Part shown: piece after piece, positions 1 to 9,212 of the stretch
Position numbering within the stretch: position 1 is the first letter of the stretch
Layout of the letters: each line of letters begins with the position of its first letter
Assembly: GCF_014647655.1 (NCBI RefSeq)
Contig: NZ_BMPP01000001.1
Location: forward strand, 98,943 to 162,942
Reading direction: 5' to 3'
Source: Deinococcus malanensis
GTDB taxonomy: Bacteria > Deinococcota > Deinococci > Deinococcales > Deinococcaceae
Length of the DNA: 64,000 nucleotides
Notes under the pieces: model-generated
The model's input: only the letters and a program-made list of their open reading frames with translations
Database searches by the model: none
Told to the model about the DNA's origin: nothing
Made by a program: the position numbers and the translations under genes

Positions 1-1145
1 CAAGGGGCCGCTTCGCCCTGGTGGCGCAGACCAGTGCGGACGCCCGCGACACCATGGTCGAAGGGGAATCCGGCCTGCTCAGCGTCCTGGATGAAAGTGA
101 ACTGCGAGGCGGCTCAGTGGACACCGCCTGGAACCGTTCCCTCGGCGAGCTGTACCTGAAGAACGGAGCGAAGTTCAAGTGCTTCAGTAGTGAGAAACCG
201 AGATCCCTGCGCGGACCACAGCATCACGGGGCCTGGGGTGACGAACCCGCCACCTGGAATGACGCGGACCAGGGCACGGCTGAGGACACCACCTGGACGA
301 ACATGCTGTTCGGCCTGCGCCTCGGCAAGGATCCCCGCGTGGTCCTCACCGGCACGCCCAGACCCGTGCGTCTGATCCGGGAACTGAAGAAGGACGCCGG
401 TACCGTCCTGACCGGCGGCACCACTATTGAGAACATCGGCAATCTCTCCGAGACCTTCAAGCGCAACGTCATCAGCAAGTACGAAGGCACGCGTCTCGGT
501 CGCCAGGAACTGGAAGGGGAGTTACTTGAAGACACGCCGGGCGCCCTGTGGAAGTACGCGATGTTCAACCGCGAGGGCTTCCGCGTCAGGATCGACGACC
601 TGCCGCTTATGATCCGCATCGTGGTCTCCATCGACCCGCAGGCCAGCCAGGGCAGTGACAACGCCGAGACCGGCATTGTGGTGGCGGGCAAAGACGCGGC
701 CGGAAAGGGCTACGTGCTCGATGACCTCAGCGGCGATTACAGCCCGACCGAATGGGCCCAGACAGCCATCGAGGCCTACAAGTACTGGAAGGCGGACTGC
801 ATCGTGGCTGAGCGGAACAACGGCGGGGACATGGTGGAGAACACCGTCCGGGCGGTGGATCCCAGGGTGAACGTCAGGACCGTCTGGGCCAGCCGTGGGA
901 AGCACACCCGCGCCGAACCAGTCAGTGCGCTCTACGAGAAGGGGAACATCCAGCACGCCAGGATGTTTCCGGACCTGGAAGGGCAGATGGTGACGTGGGT
1001 TCCCGGGGACAAGGTCAGCCCGGACCGCATGGACGCCCTGGTGTGGGCCCTGACGGAACTGCTGCTGGGCCAGGAGGAACCGTCACCCAGTGCGGCCGCG
1101 GTCGCCGCGGCCTTCCGGGGCGGCGCGAGGAGGAAACCCACGTGA
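1..1145 (+). CDS. Terminase large subunit (5' end outside window)
   Basis: This is the ATPase/nuclease motor that packages phage DNA into the prohead. The reading frame is open to the first base, and the codons before the GTG at 21 read like the usual lead-in to the conserved block 'ADARDTMVEGESG', so the gene starts upstream. A Walker B-like DEPATW lies near 240-260 and a GTPRP coupling motif near 350. The C-terminal RNase H-like nuclease shows 'DPQAS', then 'AERNNGGDMV', then 'DRMDALVWALTEL'. The stop overlaps the portal start (GTGA). Confidence 0.93.
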   Translation, partial: RGRFALVAQTSADARDTMVEGESGLLSVLDESELRGGSVDTAWNRSLGELYLKNGAKFKCFSSEKPRSLRGPQHHGAWGDEPATWNDADQGTAEDTTWTNMLFGLRLGKDPRVVLTGTPRPVRLIRELKKDAGTVLTGGTTIENIGNLSETFKRNVISKYEGTRLGRQELEGELLEDTPGALWKYAMFNREGFRVRIDDLPLMIRIVVSIDPQASQGSDNAETGIVVAGKDAAGKGYVLDDLSGDYSPTEWAQTAIEAYKYWKADCIVAERNNGGDMVENTVRAVDPRVNVRTVWASRGKHTRAEPVSALYEKGNIQHARMFPDLEGQMVTWVPGDKVSPDRMDALVWALTELLLGQEEPSPSAAAVAAAFRGGARRKPT

Positions 1146-2545
1146 ACATCCTGAACGCCGCCCGCGCCTTCTTCGCAGGACAACCCCCACCCGCACCCCG
1201 CCCCACCCACGGCAACGTCATGCAGGCGGCCGTGCGCAACCTCAACGCCCGCCTGCTGAGGACACCGAACGACCGGGTGAGTCGGGAGCCGAACGACCTG
1301 AGCGGCCTGCTGAGCTCCTTCGAGGACAGCCTGGCCGGGTACCCGCAGGACACCCGCCGGCGGATCATCCTGGTGTTGCGCGCCCTGGCGGAGAACGACG
1401 ACGACGTCAGCGGCAGCCTGAGTGACCTGCAGGCCCTGTGCGGGGCGGGCTTCACGATCGACTTCACGGGCGGCACCCGGGCCATGGCGCAGGCCAAGGC
1501 AGAACTCGATGCCTGGCAGCTGACCATGTTCCCGGAAGGTGGGGGCCTGCAGGGGCTGATCAGCAACCTGGTGGGGGAGATCGCCCTCGCTGGAGCGGCC
1601 TCCTGCGAGTGGTACCCGGAACGCAGCCGGCGTGGGGTGGCTGGTGTGGCCATGGTGCCCCCGGAAGAGGTCCGGATCCGCCGGGACCGGGAGACCCAGC
1701 AGCTCATCCACGAGCAGATCGCCCCGGGGAACGCCATTCCACTCCATCCCCGGACCTACCTGTACGCGGCCCCCCGCACCACCAGCCGCAGTCCGTACGG
1801 CGTGCCGCTCTACATCGCCGCCCTGTTCGCCCTCGACCGCAAACGGCAACTGCTGCTCGCCGAGCAGCGCGTCATCAACCTGATGGCCCGCAGCGCCCTG
1901 GTGAAAGCCACCGCACCGATCCCCACCCCGGACCAGCTCGGCTGCAGCAGCGAGGACGACCCGGGCTACACCGACGCGGTCGCCGAGTACTTCAACGCGC
2001 TGGCCGACACCATCGTCTCCGGCAGTGAGAACGGGGTGTACATCGGCCCGCATGGCACCGAGATCAGCGTCGTGCCCATCAACCAGACGGCGAGTGGTGC
2101 CCCGGAGATCACGAAGGGCAACCAGAAGCGCGTGTGGAACGCCCTGAAAAGCCTGCCGTTCATGCGTGGGGAGATGGACAGCACCACCCAGGCGCTGGCC
2201 CAGGTGACCGTGCCGATCCTGCACGCGCAGGCGATCAGCGTGAACCACACCATCGCCCGGCAGCTGGAGTTCGGCATGAACCTGCACCTGAGTCTGCGCG
2301 GCATTCCCGCTCAGGCCTGGGTGCGCTTCACGCCGCCGGCCAGTCCCTTCCAGCTTGATGAGGCCACGGCCCTGCTGCGCAAAGCCGAGGCGCACGAGAA
2401 GCTCGCGGCCCTGTTCGGCCCGGCCTGGGCCGCGCAGGCCATGCGCGAGTTCGACGTTGAGGACGGCGACGCGGGCCGCGCCCCGGACTGGTGGAACCCG
2501 AGCACCGGCCCCACGCTCCCGACTGACCCTGGAGGGACCCCATGA
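1142..2545 (+). CDS. Phage portal protein
   Basis: This is the dodecameric ring at the capsid vertex through which DNA enters and leaves. The GTG at 1142 was chosen because a strong GAGGAGG ribosome site lies just upstream and the start overlaps the terminase stop by GTGA; the open frame extends further upstream but would run inside terminase. The 467 residues include segments typical of portals ('LAGAASCEWYPE', 'PPEEVRIRRD', a helical mid-section and a C-terminal 'FEFGMN'-like clip region). Its place between terminase and the maturation protease supports the call. Confidence 0.85.
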   Translation: MNILNAARAFFAGQPPPAPRPTHGNVMQAAVRNLNARLLRTPNDRVSREPNDLSGLLSSFEDSLAGYPQDTRRRIILVLRALAENDDDVSGSLSDLQALCGAGFTIDFTGGTRAMAQAKAELDAWQLTMFPEGGGLQGLISNLVGEIALAGAASCEWYPERSRRGVAGVAMVPPEEVRIRRDRETQQLIHEQIAPGNAIPLHPRTYLYAAPRTTSRSPYGVPLYIAALFALDRKRQLLLAEQRVINLMARSALVKATAPIPTPDQLGCSSEDDPGYTDAVAEYFNALADTIVSGSENGVYIGPHGTEISVVPINQTASGAPEITKGNQKRVWNALKSLPFMRGEMDSTTQALAQVTVPILHAQAISVNHTIARQLEFGMNLHLSLRGIPAQAWVRFTPPASPFQLDEATALLRKAEAHEKLAALFGPAWAAQAMREFDVEDGDAGRAPDWWNPSTGPTLPTDPGGTP

Positions 2546-3873
2546 AGCATCAAGCGACCTTCTCCCAGACCGCCCGCCTCGCGCGGGCGTCCTCTTTGCC
2601 CGGCGGTCACCTGGAGCGCATCAACGCCCTGCAGGCCCAGCGCGGCAAACCCGCCCTCGCGGCCGATCAGGTCCTGGCCACGCCCATCCGCCTGTTCGGC
2701 AATGAACTCACCAGTTACTTCACCCGCATCCCGGACAGCGACCTGCGCACGCTCGCCGAGCAGATCAACGCTGCAGCCGGCCCGATGCTCAGCGCGCACG
2801 TCACTGACGACACGCCGATCGGGACGTTCTACATGGCTGGTGTGACGGAAGGTCCCACCAACGGCACGAGCGCTCAAGGCCTGGGCCAGCCCACGCAGGT
2901 GCAGTACCTGGACACCTGGGCGTACTGGCTGAACGACGAGGAAGGCCAGCACCTGGCCCGACTGATCGACAGCGGCATCATCAACGAAGCCAGCATCGGG
3001 TACTTCTACGATCAGGCCATCTGCAGCATCACCAACGCCTCGTACTGGAACAGCCCGTACTACGCGGGCCGCACCTACGACATCACCGACCCGGACACCG
3101 GCGCGGTCACCCAGAAGTTGTGCTTCATCTGGACGACCGGCAACGTCGAGTTCGCCGAGGGCAGCCTGGTGTACCGCGGTGCGTATCCAGGCACGAAGGT
3201 CGGTGGCGGAGCTGTAGATGGTGGTGCCGTAGCCGCCAGCGCAGGCACGCCAGTCATTGTTCAACCCCATGAATCCCGCTTCCAGCTCGCGGCCAGCAAG
3301 GACCTGCAGGCCGTGTTTGAGAAGGCTCCCACCGCCGGTGAGAGCACGCCCCCCGCCCCGCCGAGCACGGCGGACACCAAAGGAGAGGAGACCTTGAAAC
3401 TTCGCCTCAAGCTGCCCGACGGCTCGGTCAAGGAATTTGACACGAGCCTCACCGAAGTTCACGCCCTTCAGGCCGCTATTGACGGCGAAGTGACCGCCGC
3501 CGTCACCCGGGGTGAGCAGGCCCGCCTGGAAGCGCACGCGACCGCCCTGGGCCTCGAACCCAAGGACGTCACCGACGCGCGCCTCCAGCAGCTGGCCCAG
3601 CAGGCCAGTGATGGTCGTCAGTACCGCACGGACCTGCTGAACGACCTGCACGCCCTGCAGCTGGCCGTGAACGGGAACGACGAACAGGCCCGCGCTACCG
3701 CTGACCGGGCGAAGAAGGCCTTCGGCACGCTGGAACTCACTGACATCCGGGACGAGGTCGTGCGTCTCACCGCCCTGCGCGACGCGGGCCTCCCGAACGC
3801 CCGTCTGAGCGAGGACCAGGATCCTCCCGCACCTCCCGCCCGCAAAGGTCGTGCCGACCTCGACGCGGTCTGA
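2542..3873 (+). CDS. Putative prohead protease fused to scaffold-like C-terminus
   Basis: This probably cleaves capsid and scaffold proteins during head maturation. It starts 4 bases inside the portal stop. The N-terminal half carries a possible HK97-type (U35-like) catalytic pair: H86 in 'LSAHVTDDTPIG' and S151 in 'INEASIGYFY', the latter resembling the family's S-I-G motif. From about residue 285 the protein becomes charged and helical ('KLRLKLPDGSVKEFDTSL' onward), as in internal scaffold domains. Family-level assignment comes from the motifs and gene order; the catalytic triad is not fully resolved by eye. Confidence 0.7.
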   Translation: MKHQATFSQTARLARASSLPGGHLERINALQAQRGKPALAADQVLATPIRLFGNELTSYFTRIPDSDLRTLAEQINAAAGPMLSAHVTDDTPIGTFYMAGVTEGPTNGTSAQGLGQPTQVQYLDTWAYWLNDEEGQHLARLIDSGIINEASIGYFYDQAICSITNASYWNSPYYAGRTYDITDPDTGAVTQKLCFIWTTGNVEFAEGSLVYRGAYPGTKVGGGAVDGGAVAASAGTPVIVQPHESRFQLAASKDLQAVFEKAPTAGESTPPAPPSTADTKGEETLKLRLKLPDGSVKEFDTSLTEVHALQAAIDGEVTAAVTRGEQARLEAHATALGLEPKDVTDARLQQLAQQASDGRQYRTDLLNDLHALQLAVNGNDEQARATADRAKKAFGTLELTDIRDEVVRLTALRDAGLPNARLSEDQDPPAPPARKGRADLDAV

Positions 3874-3898
3874 GCCTCAATCGGGCGTGTAGGCCAGG

Positions 3899-4600
3899 TC
3901 AGGGCTGGGTTGGGGGCTGCGTACCTGAAGGCCGAGGTCGGAGGGCTGAGGCACCAAACTGTTCGCACAGATCCAGCGGGTGACCGACCTCCGGGTCGGT
4001 GAAGCGTAATTCCACGGCCCCCGCGTCGCACCCGTGTTCAACGCGACCATCCGCGATGTTCTGGAGCAGGTCCTCAAAAAATTCAGTGATGGAGGACGCC
4101 AGCACAAAGCGCTTCCGTTCCCGTGCGCCAAAATTGATGATCTGTCCCACCTGACCGCGCTCGTCCGGACGAAGATCCACGGCGAGATACGCGCCGCTGT
4201 GGTCGTGTGCTATCGGCAGCCAACCCGCATTGAACGCCTCAGGCCTGACGGTGCCAGGCGGATCCACCGTCTCCACCGTCTGGAAGTCAGGATCCATGAA
4301 CACGCTGTCAGTGCTGCTCAACCCATCCCGTTCGCAGAGCCCGATCTGCAGGGGGATAGCGGTCAGCCCGTAGAACAGGGCCTGATCCTGCCGGTCGAGG
4401 GAGGGATTCAGCAGCTGAAAGTAGAGCTTGAGGTCATCAGGCACGTCAATGCCCAGCTCGCGTCCAAGGTTCCGGAAGAGCGGCTCGAGGTTTTCAGGTG
4501 CAGGTGGCACAGGTTCTGGCTGACAGGTTTGGAGCCAGGACAAGACGGTATGAAAAGGGGTCAGTTCAGGCGACATGTAAGGTCTATTGTCCGTTGTCAT
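3899..4600 (-). CDS. SUKH superfamily (SMI1/KNR4) protein, probable cargo gene
   Basis: The 233 residues match the SMI1/KNR4 pattern well: an N-terminal helix, 'DVPDDLKLYFQLLNP', then 'AGWLPIAHDHSGAYLAVDL', 'GQVGQIINFG' and a final 'FVLASSITEFFEDLL' helix. SUKH proteins are best known as immunity proteins against contact-dependent and polymorphic nuclease toxins. The gene is the only reverse-oriented one in the prophage head module, set between the protease and decoration genes, so it probably has its own promoter and is not needed for virion assembly. No partner toxin is adjacent. ATG at 4600 was taken; an internal ATG nine codons in is possible. Confidence 0.82.
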   Translation of the reverse strand: MTTDNRPYMSPELTPFHTVLSWLQTCQPEPVPPAPENLEPLFRNLGRELGIDVPDDLKLYFQLLNPSLDRQDQALFYGLTAIPLQIGLCERDGLSSTDSVFMDPDFQTVETVDPPGTVRPEAFNAGWLPIAHDHSGAYLAVDLRPDERGQVGQIINFGARERKRFVLASSITEFFEDLLQNIADGRVEHGCDAGAVELRFTDPEVGHPLDLCEQFGASALRPRPSGTQPPTQP

Positions 4601-4704
4601 GCTGCTTTTCAGTACGGCAAGTCCGCAGGCCCAGGACTCAAGGGGGCCTTGGCCGACACGCCCTACGCGCCCCCACCCGTTTCTTTCTCCCCTCAGGAGT
4701 CATC

Positions 4705-5058
4705 ATGAAAGTGAACAACGTTGAGTACGCCGGCCAGCACAACACGGGCCTCACCTTCACCTTCGACGCCGGCGCCGTGAAAGGCGACGCGGTCACCCAG
4801 ACCGCTGCTGGCGCTGCCGGCCGCGGGGCCGCAGACGCCCCCCTTCTGGGCAAGCTGGTGACCAGTGAGACCGACGGCAAGGGCACCGTCTTCACCCGTG
4901 GCGTGATCGTCGTTCCCTGGACCGGCGCGGCCGTGTTCGGACTGCAGAAGGTCGGTGTGGACAGCACCGGGAAAGCCAAGGTCAGTGTCGGTGGTAAGGA
5001 AGTCCAGGTGCTGGCTGTGGACGCCACTGCTGGTCTTGCCGCCATCGACCTCGGCTGA
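4705..5058 (+). CDS. Putative capsid decoration protein (DUF2190-like)
   Basis: A small (117 residues), glycine/alanine- and valine-rich, beta-predicted protein directly before the major capsid gene, the usual place of head decoration/stabilisation proteins. Features include 'FDAGAVKGDAVTQTAAG' and the C-terminal 'VQVLAVDATAGLAAIDLG'. ATG 4705 is preceded by CAGGAG; a longer open frame upstream runs through the divergent SUKH promoter region and is not used. Assignment to DUF2190 is inferred from style and context. Confidence 0.6.
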   Translation: MKVNNVEYAGQHNTGLTFTFDAGAVKGDAVTQTAAGAAGRGAADAPLLGKLVTSETDGKGTVFTRGVIVVPWTGAAVFGLQKVGVDSTGKAKVSVGGKEVQVLAVDATAGLAAIDLG

Positions 5059-5126
5059 TTCGTCTACCCGTCTCAGATCCGGCCTGCCCACGTGCAGGCC
5101 GCTTTTCATGCCCCCAGGAGACCCGC

Positions 5127-6218
5127 ATGACCATCAAGAAACTCAACCAGCTCGAAGCCGGCCTGTACCAGGACGCCGCACGCAAGGGCATGACGCTCAG
5201 CCAGATGCTCAACGAGATGGCCCGCAAGGGTGACATCGACGAGAGCCTCGTGCGCCCCGACGCCCGCAACAGTGCCGGTGAACCCGTGGACGCGTTCAAG
5301 CAGCTGCTCGCCCAGGCCGGCATCCGCGCGAAAGGCGAGTTCGCCCAGACCGGGGACGCCTTCGTGAGTGACCCCAGCAACCGCCTGCTGTTCCCTGAGT
5401 ACGTGGCCCGCGAGTACCGCGATGCGGAGCGTGACGCGGTGAACGTCCTGCAGACCACCGACCTGGTCAGCACCCGCGTCGGGATCGACGGCACGGCCTA
5501 CCGCACCGGCGTGGTCGCCAGTGGCCAGGAGAAGGACCTGGAGTTCGGCCGCGTGGCTGAACTGGGGGAGATGCCCGTCTACACCATCACGCTGGCGGAC
5601 AAGGCCGTGAACGCCCTGAAGTACGGTGGCGTCCTGCGCATGAGCTATGAGGCCGTGCGCCGCACGCGCCTGCCCATCCTGAGCCGGTATATCGCCAAGA
5701 TGAGCCGCGCGCAGGCCCGCCGGAAGGTCAAGCAGGCCCTGAACGTCGCCCTGAACGGGGACGGCAACAACAACCCTGCGCCCGCCAGTGCGGCGGCTGC
5801 GGGCGCCACCTTCACCCTGCAGGACATCATCGCCCTGCAGATGGACGGCTTGGTGCAGGGTGTGCAGTTCGGCGTGATCACCGCCGACACGGCCGACCTG
5901 GCCGCGCTGCTCACCCTCGACATCTTCACCTCGGCGGGTGCCACCGCAGCTGGAGCGGACTTCCGCGACACCGGCGCGTGGCCGAACCTGCTCGGCATGC
6001 GCCCCAGGCTCGCCATGGCCGACAGTGTGCTGCAGGGCAGCAGGAAACTGCTCGCGATCGACCAGGCCAACGGTCTGGAGGAGTTCTACGAGAACGGCAG
6101 CGAGATCGTGGAGAGCGAGAAGCTCATCACCAGCCAGTTCGAGAACATCGCCATCAGCGAAGTGCTCGGGTACGCCAAACCCGACACGCAGGCCTTCAGG
6201 ACCAAAGCGCACGCCTGA
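5127..6218 (+). CDS. Major capsid protein
   Basis: The 363-residue protein sits between decoration and connector genes. An N-terminal charged helical part (residues 1-90) is followed by 'DPSNRLLFPEYVAREYRDA' and a long mixed alpha/beta region ending 'ISEVLGYAKPDTQAF'. Size, position and the late 'NGLEEFYENGSEI' segment fit an HK97-fold capsid subunit. CAGGAG precedes the ATG. Confidence 0.82.
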   Translation: MTIKKLNQLEAGLYQDAARKGMTLSQMLNEMARKGDIDESLVRPDARNSAGEPVDAFKQLLAQAGIRAKGEFAQTGDAFVSDPSNRLLFPEYVAREYRDAERDAVNVLQTTDLVSTRVGIDGTAYRTGVVASGQEKDLEFGRVAELGEMPVYTITLADKAVNALKYGGVLRMSYEAVRRTRLPILSRYIAKMSRAQARRKVKQALNVALNGDGNNNPAPASAAAAGATFTLQDIIALQMDGLVQGVQFGVITADTADLAALLTLDIFTSAGATAAGADFRDTGAWPNLLGMRPRLAMADSVLQGSRKLLAIDQANGLEEFYENGSEIVESEKLITSQFENIAISEVLGYAKPDTQAFRTKAHA

Positions 6219-6288
6219 GCTCAGCCTTTCAACTCGAGCAACACCCTGAGTCCCGCCCGTTGTCTACCCGGGCGGGGAGGAGACCATC

Positions 6289-6666
6289 ATGGCGAAGCAG
6301 GACACCGTAAACGACATCAAGGCCGCAAACGGCGCCGAACTCAACCCCGACGAATACACCCAGAAGGAGCTCGATACCCTTCTGGCCCTCGCGCAGGATG
6401 GTGACGCCAGGCGCACCGAGTTCGATACCCAGGCGGCCAGCCTGAAAGGCAGCACCCGGCCCAGCAACACCAACACCACGACCACGGAACCCAAGGCTCC
6501 GGCCGGGAAGAAAGTCAGCGTGCGCGTGAACGACACCATCGCGGCCTACGGGGGTGAGTTCACGGATCCCGACAACGGTCAGGTCATCGGCAAGGAAGCC
6601 GTGAGCGTGCCCTTCACTGCCTTCGTGCGCGAGAAGCTGCGCAGCGACGAACTGGTCGAGGAATAA
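6289..6666 (+). CDS. Hypothetical phage head protein
   Basis: A 125-residue protein with a polar start ('MAKQDTVNDIKAANG'), a low-complexity Thr/Asn stretch around residues 58-68 and a more ordered C-terminus. It lies 70 bases after the capsid gene, with GGGAGGAG before the ATG. The position fits a head-associated or head-tail joining component. No family recognised. Confidence 0.7.
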   Translation: MAKQDTVNDIKAANGAELNPDEYTQKELDTLLALAQDGDARRTEFDTQAASLKGSTRPSNTNTTTTEPKAPAGKKVSVRVNDTIAAYGGEFTDPDNGQVIGKEAVSVPFTAFVREKLRSDELVEE

Positions 6667-6669
6667 GGC

Positions 6670-7089
6670 GTGGAGCTTCCCGTGACGGTGCAGGAGGTGG
6701 CCGCTTACGCCCCGGACGCGCCAGCGGTCACGGAAGGCCAGATCCTGGAAGCCCGCGACTGGGCCGAATCCAAGCTGGAACGGGCCGGGGCGGTGCTCGA
6801 GGCCGGCAGCCGGGAGGAGCGTGCCGCGAAGCGTGCGGTCATGAACTACGCGCTGCACCTGGTGGTGGGCCGCAACGCAAGCAGCCTGCGCACGAAGGCG
6901 GGGACCACTTCGGTCATTCAGGAACGCAAGAAGCTCGGTGACCTGGAAACCGAACGCAAGTACGCCGATGGCCAGGACACCGCCACTGGATATCTGAGCA
7001 GTGCTGGGGAGTACCTCTCCCGGGCGTGGCAGGGCTTGCGTGATGCTGGGCTGCCGGTGCCCGTCCGGGTCGTGGGGACCAGCCGGTGA
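6670..7089 (+). CDS. Putative head-tail connector (adaptor-like)
   Basis: A 139-residue, mostly alpha-helical protein ('EARDWAESKLERAGAVLEAG', 'REERAAKRAVMNYALHLVVG'), as in gp6/gp15-type adaptors that dock onto the portal. It starts at a GTG three bases after the previous stop and its own stop overlaps the next start. The name is based on helical content, size and position only. Confidence 0.55.
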   Translation: MELPVTVQEVAAYAPDAPAVTEGQILEARDWAESKLERAGAVLEAGSREERAAKRAVMNYALHLVVGRNASSLRTKAGTTSVIQERKKLGDLETERKYADGQDTATGYLSSAGEYLSRAWQGLRDAGLPVPVRVVGTSR

Positions 7090-7517
7090 CGGGGCCTGGG
7101 ACGCTGGATCTGCGCGCGGATCTCACGCCGGACGTCCGGCAGCTGCTGGCAGACTTCGGGCATGACCTCACGCTGGTGGTGGGCAACGGCTCGGCGAGCT
7201 GGAACACGCCCGCCAGCGCGCTGGGCATCACGCACGAACTGAGAGGCCTGCTGATGCCCACCCCGCTCAGGCGCCTGCAGGTCACGGCGGCATCTGAACT
7301 TCCCGTACCGTCCTACGTGGCGTACCTCGCCGGAGCGGATGTCAGCGCCGACCTCAGCACGCCCGGCTGGCACATCCAGCACCAGGGGCAGAACTACTAC
7401 CCGACCCGGGACGCGCGGGATGAAGGCGGCCAGGGCGTGGTGTGGGTGCTGGACCTGGCCGCACCAGGGGAGGTGACCGAACGTGGCAACCCGAGTGAAC
7501 CGGGCTGGACTGACTGA
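7086..7517 (+). CDS. Hypothetical neck protein (possible head-closure/stopper)
   Basis: The 143 residues include 'LLADFGHDLTLVVG' near the start. It begins at GTG 7086, overlapping the previous stop by 4 bases, and overlaps the next gene by 35 bases. In siphophages the head-closure protein usually sits here. No diagnostic motif is visible, so the function is positional inference. Confidence 0.5.
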   Translation: MTGPGTLDLRADLTPDVRQLLADFGHDLTLVVGNGSASWNTPASALGITHELRGLLMPTPLRRLQVTAASELPVPSYVAYLAGADVSADLSTPGWHIQHQGQNYYPTRDARDEGGQGVVWVLDLAAPGEVTERGNPSEPGWTD

Positions 7518-7911
7518 GCTGTGTCGCCGCCTCACGGGTGTGGCCCTGGCCGGGGCTGAGGGTGGCGCTGAAGTGCTGCGCGACAAGCTGAGTGGGGAAG
7601 GCAGCGGCCGGAAGTACCCGGGCCTGCCCAACCGCTCGAGCTCGCAAGGGGAGTACCCGGCCGAGCAGACCGGGGACCTGCTGGGAAGCATTGATGCCCG
7701 GGCCGCCGGTCCAGGTCAGGCACTCTTCGGGCCGATCAGTGACCCGCCCGAGTACCTGCCTGCCCTGTTGGGTAAGCCTCCTGACATGGGCGGCCGGCCA
7801 CTGCTCGATGATGCCCGGCATGACCGCGATGTCCACAAGGGCATCGTGGAAGGGGTTGAAGCGGAAGCGCAGCGGATGTTCGGTCGTGTCACCCTCAGGC
7901 GGCGCACGTGA
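7483..7911 (+). CDS. HK97 gp10-like tail-completion/neck protein
   Basis: This 142-residue protein has the layout of HK97 gp10-type proteins: an N-terminal helix with 'GGAEVLRDKL', a middle 'YPGLPNRSSSQGEYPAEQTGDLLGSI' in split form, and a C-terminal 'MGGRPLLDDARHDRDVHKGI' before a closing helix. These proteins join the tail to the connector. GTG start; the gene overlaps both neighbours. Confidence 0.65.
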   Translation: MATRVNRAGLTELCRRLTGVALAGAEGGAEVLRDKLSGEGSGRKYPGLPNRSSSQGEYPAEQTGDLLGSIDARAAGPGQALFGPISDPPEYLPALLGKPPDMGGRPLLDDARHDRDVHKGIVEGVEAEAQRMFGRVTLRRRT

Positions 7912-8312
7912 ACACGGCTCAGGCATTGCAGGCTCTCTTTCCGACCCTGGATCCGGTGCGGTACATCCATGAGGAGCGGCCCAAGCCGATGCCCCAGGAC
8001 GCGTTTTTCGTCATCAGCAACCTCAGCGATGGGGAGACCGGCCGGTTCTACCCGCGTGCAGACGGCCACAAGGCACAGCAGCGCGAGCTGATCGTGCTGG
8101 TGACGCTGTTCGGACGGGAAGGCTGGAAACTGGCCGACCTGAAACCCTGGTTTGTACCGCTTCGCTCACGGCTGGCTGACCTCGTGACCGAACACCCTGG
8201 TTACCCACCCTTGCGTGGGGTCAACCGGGGCCTGGTCATCCCGCCCACCTCTGACAGCGACACGCGGCGCCCACTGGCGTCCGTGCGGCTGATCTGCAAG
8301 TACATCCAGTAA
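7908..8312 (+). CDS. Putative tail terminator/completion protein
   Basis: A 134-residue alpha/beta protein beginning 'MNTAQALQALFPTLDPVRYI', with 'FFVISNLSDGETGRFYPRAD' and a C-terminal 'SVRLICKYIQ' strand. Size and place between the gp10-like gene and the tail tube gene match tail terminators that cap the tube at the head end. GTG start overlaps the preceding stop. Functional name is positional. Confidence 0.5.
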   Translation: MNTAQALQALFPTLDPVRYIHEERPKPMPQDAFFVISNLSDGETGRFYPRADGHKAQQRELIVLVTLFGREGWKLADLKPWFVPLRSRLADLVTEHPGYPPLRGVNRGLVIPPTSDSDTRRPLASVRLICKYIQ

Positions 8313-8337
8313 ATCCACGTCCCAGGAGGACACCATC

Positions 8338-8595
8338 ATGGCGAAAACCACCCAGACCGACGACACGAACACCGAAGCCACCGTCACCCCCGAAGTGGTG
8401 AAGCTGCCTGCCGTGAAAGAGCCCGAACTGACGTTCAGTGCTCCTGATGACAACGGCACCCGCTGGGCGGAGAAGAAGGAAGGCGACCGGGTGCGCGTGT
8501 ACGGCATCAGCAAGGAAGGCCGTCAGATCAACACCGCCGACACCACCGCTGCGAAGGCCAAGGCAGCGCTGGAAGCGTACCTGAAAGAAGACTGA
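8338..8595 (+). CDS. Small hypothetical phage protein
   Basis: An 85-residue acidic protein. The first 40 residues are low-complexity and Thr/Glu-rich, then comes a compact domain 'RVRVYGISKEGRQINTADT' ending in a helix. AGGAGG precedes the ATG. Location just before the tail tube suggests a tail-associated role; no family recognised. Confidence 0.65.
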   Translation: MAKTTQTDDTNTEATVTPEVVKLPAVKEPELTFSAPDDNGTRWAEKKEGDRVRVYGISKEGRQINTADTTAAKAKAALEAYLKED

Positions 8596-8676
8596 ACGCC
8601 TCGTTTCTTCGTCCGGGCCTGACACCCCCTACCGATCCCCGCACTCTGGCGGGGATCATCGCTTTAGGAGCGAACT

Positions 8677-9210
8677 ATGCTGAACCCGAACATGAAGCTG
8701 TTCACGATGGCCATGGGTCTCGCGGCGCTGGCCGTCGATCCCGAGTTCCCCACAATCAACAACGTGCTGACCCGTGGTGAAGCCGACTGGATCGAAGTGG
8801 CCATCAAGACCCCCGGCAGCACCAGCCCGATCTACGAGCGCCTGGACATGCTGAGTGAGTTCGGTGCCTTCGCGCCCAACACGCAGGACACCGAACTGAA
8901 GCTGTTCGTGAACAACGCGAACAAGAGTGTCACCCTGAAGTCCAGCCTGGAGAACGGTGGCAACATCGATGTGGCCACCGCGGCCCACGCGAACAATGCC
9001 CTGTTCAAGAAGCTGCTGCAGGCCAGCAAGCTGAAGTACCCCGCCACGTACAAGGCGCACTACGTGTCGATGGAACTGGTCATTCAGGGCCAGGCCACCA
9101 TCAAGGACCGCGGCATGATCGGCGACCAGTCAGCCATCCCGCAGTGGGGGTTCAGTGTTCAGACCATGACGGCTGACTACGTGGACGCCCTGGGCAACCT
9201 GATCGCCTGA
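8677..9210 (+). CDS. Major tail (tube) protein
   Basis: The 177-residue protein has 'WIEVAIKTPGSTSPIYERLD', 'LKLFVNNANKSVTLKSSLENGG'-type beta strands and a closing 'GFSVQTMTADYVDALGN'. This is the size and pattern of siphovirus tube subunits, placed just before the tail-chaperone pair as expected. AGGAG precedes the ATG. Confidence 0.72.
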   Translation: MLNPNMKLFTMAMGLAALAVDPEFPTINNVLTRGEADWIEVAIKTPGSTSPIYERLDMLSEFGAFAPNTQDTELKLFVNNANKSVTLKSSLENGGNIDVATAAHANNALFKKLLQASKLKYPATYKAHYVSMELVIQGQATIKDRGMIGDQSAIPQWGFSVQTMTADYVDALGNLIA

Positions 9211-9212
9211 TC

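Noticed and set aside
932..2395. Long reverse open frame (487 codons) across terminase and portal
   Set aside because: Mirror of strongly supported + strand genes in GC-rich DNA; Gly/Arg/His-rich translation with no domain.
2311..3651. Reverse open frame (446 codons) over the protease gene
   Set aside because: Antisense shadow; third-base GC bias belongs to the + strand gene.
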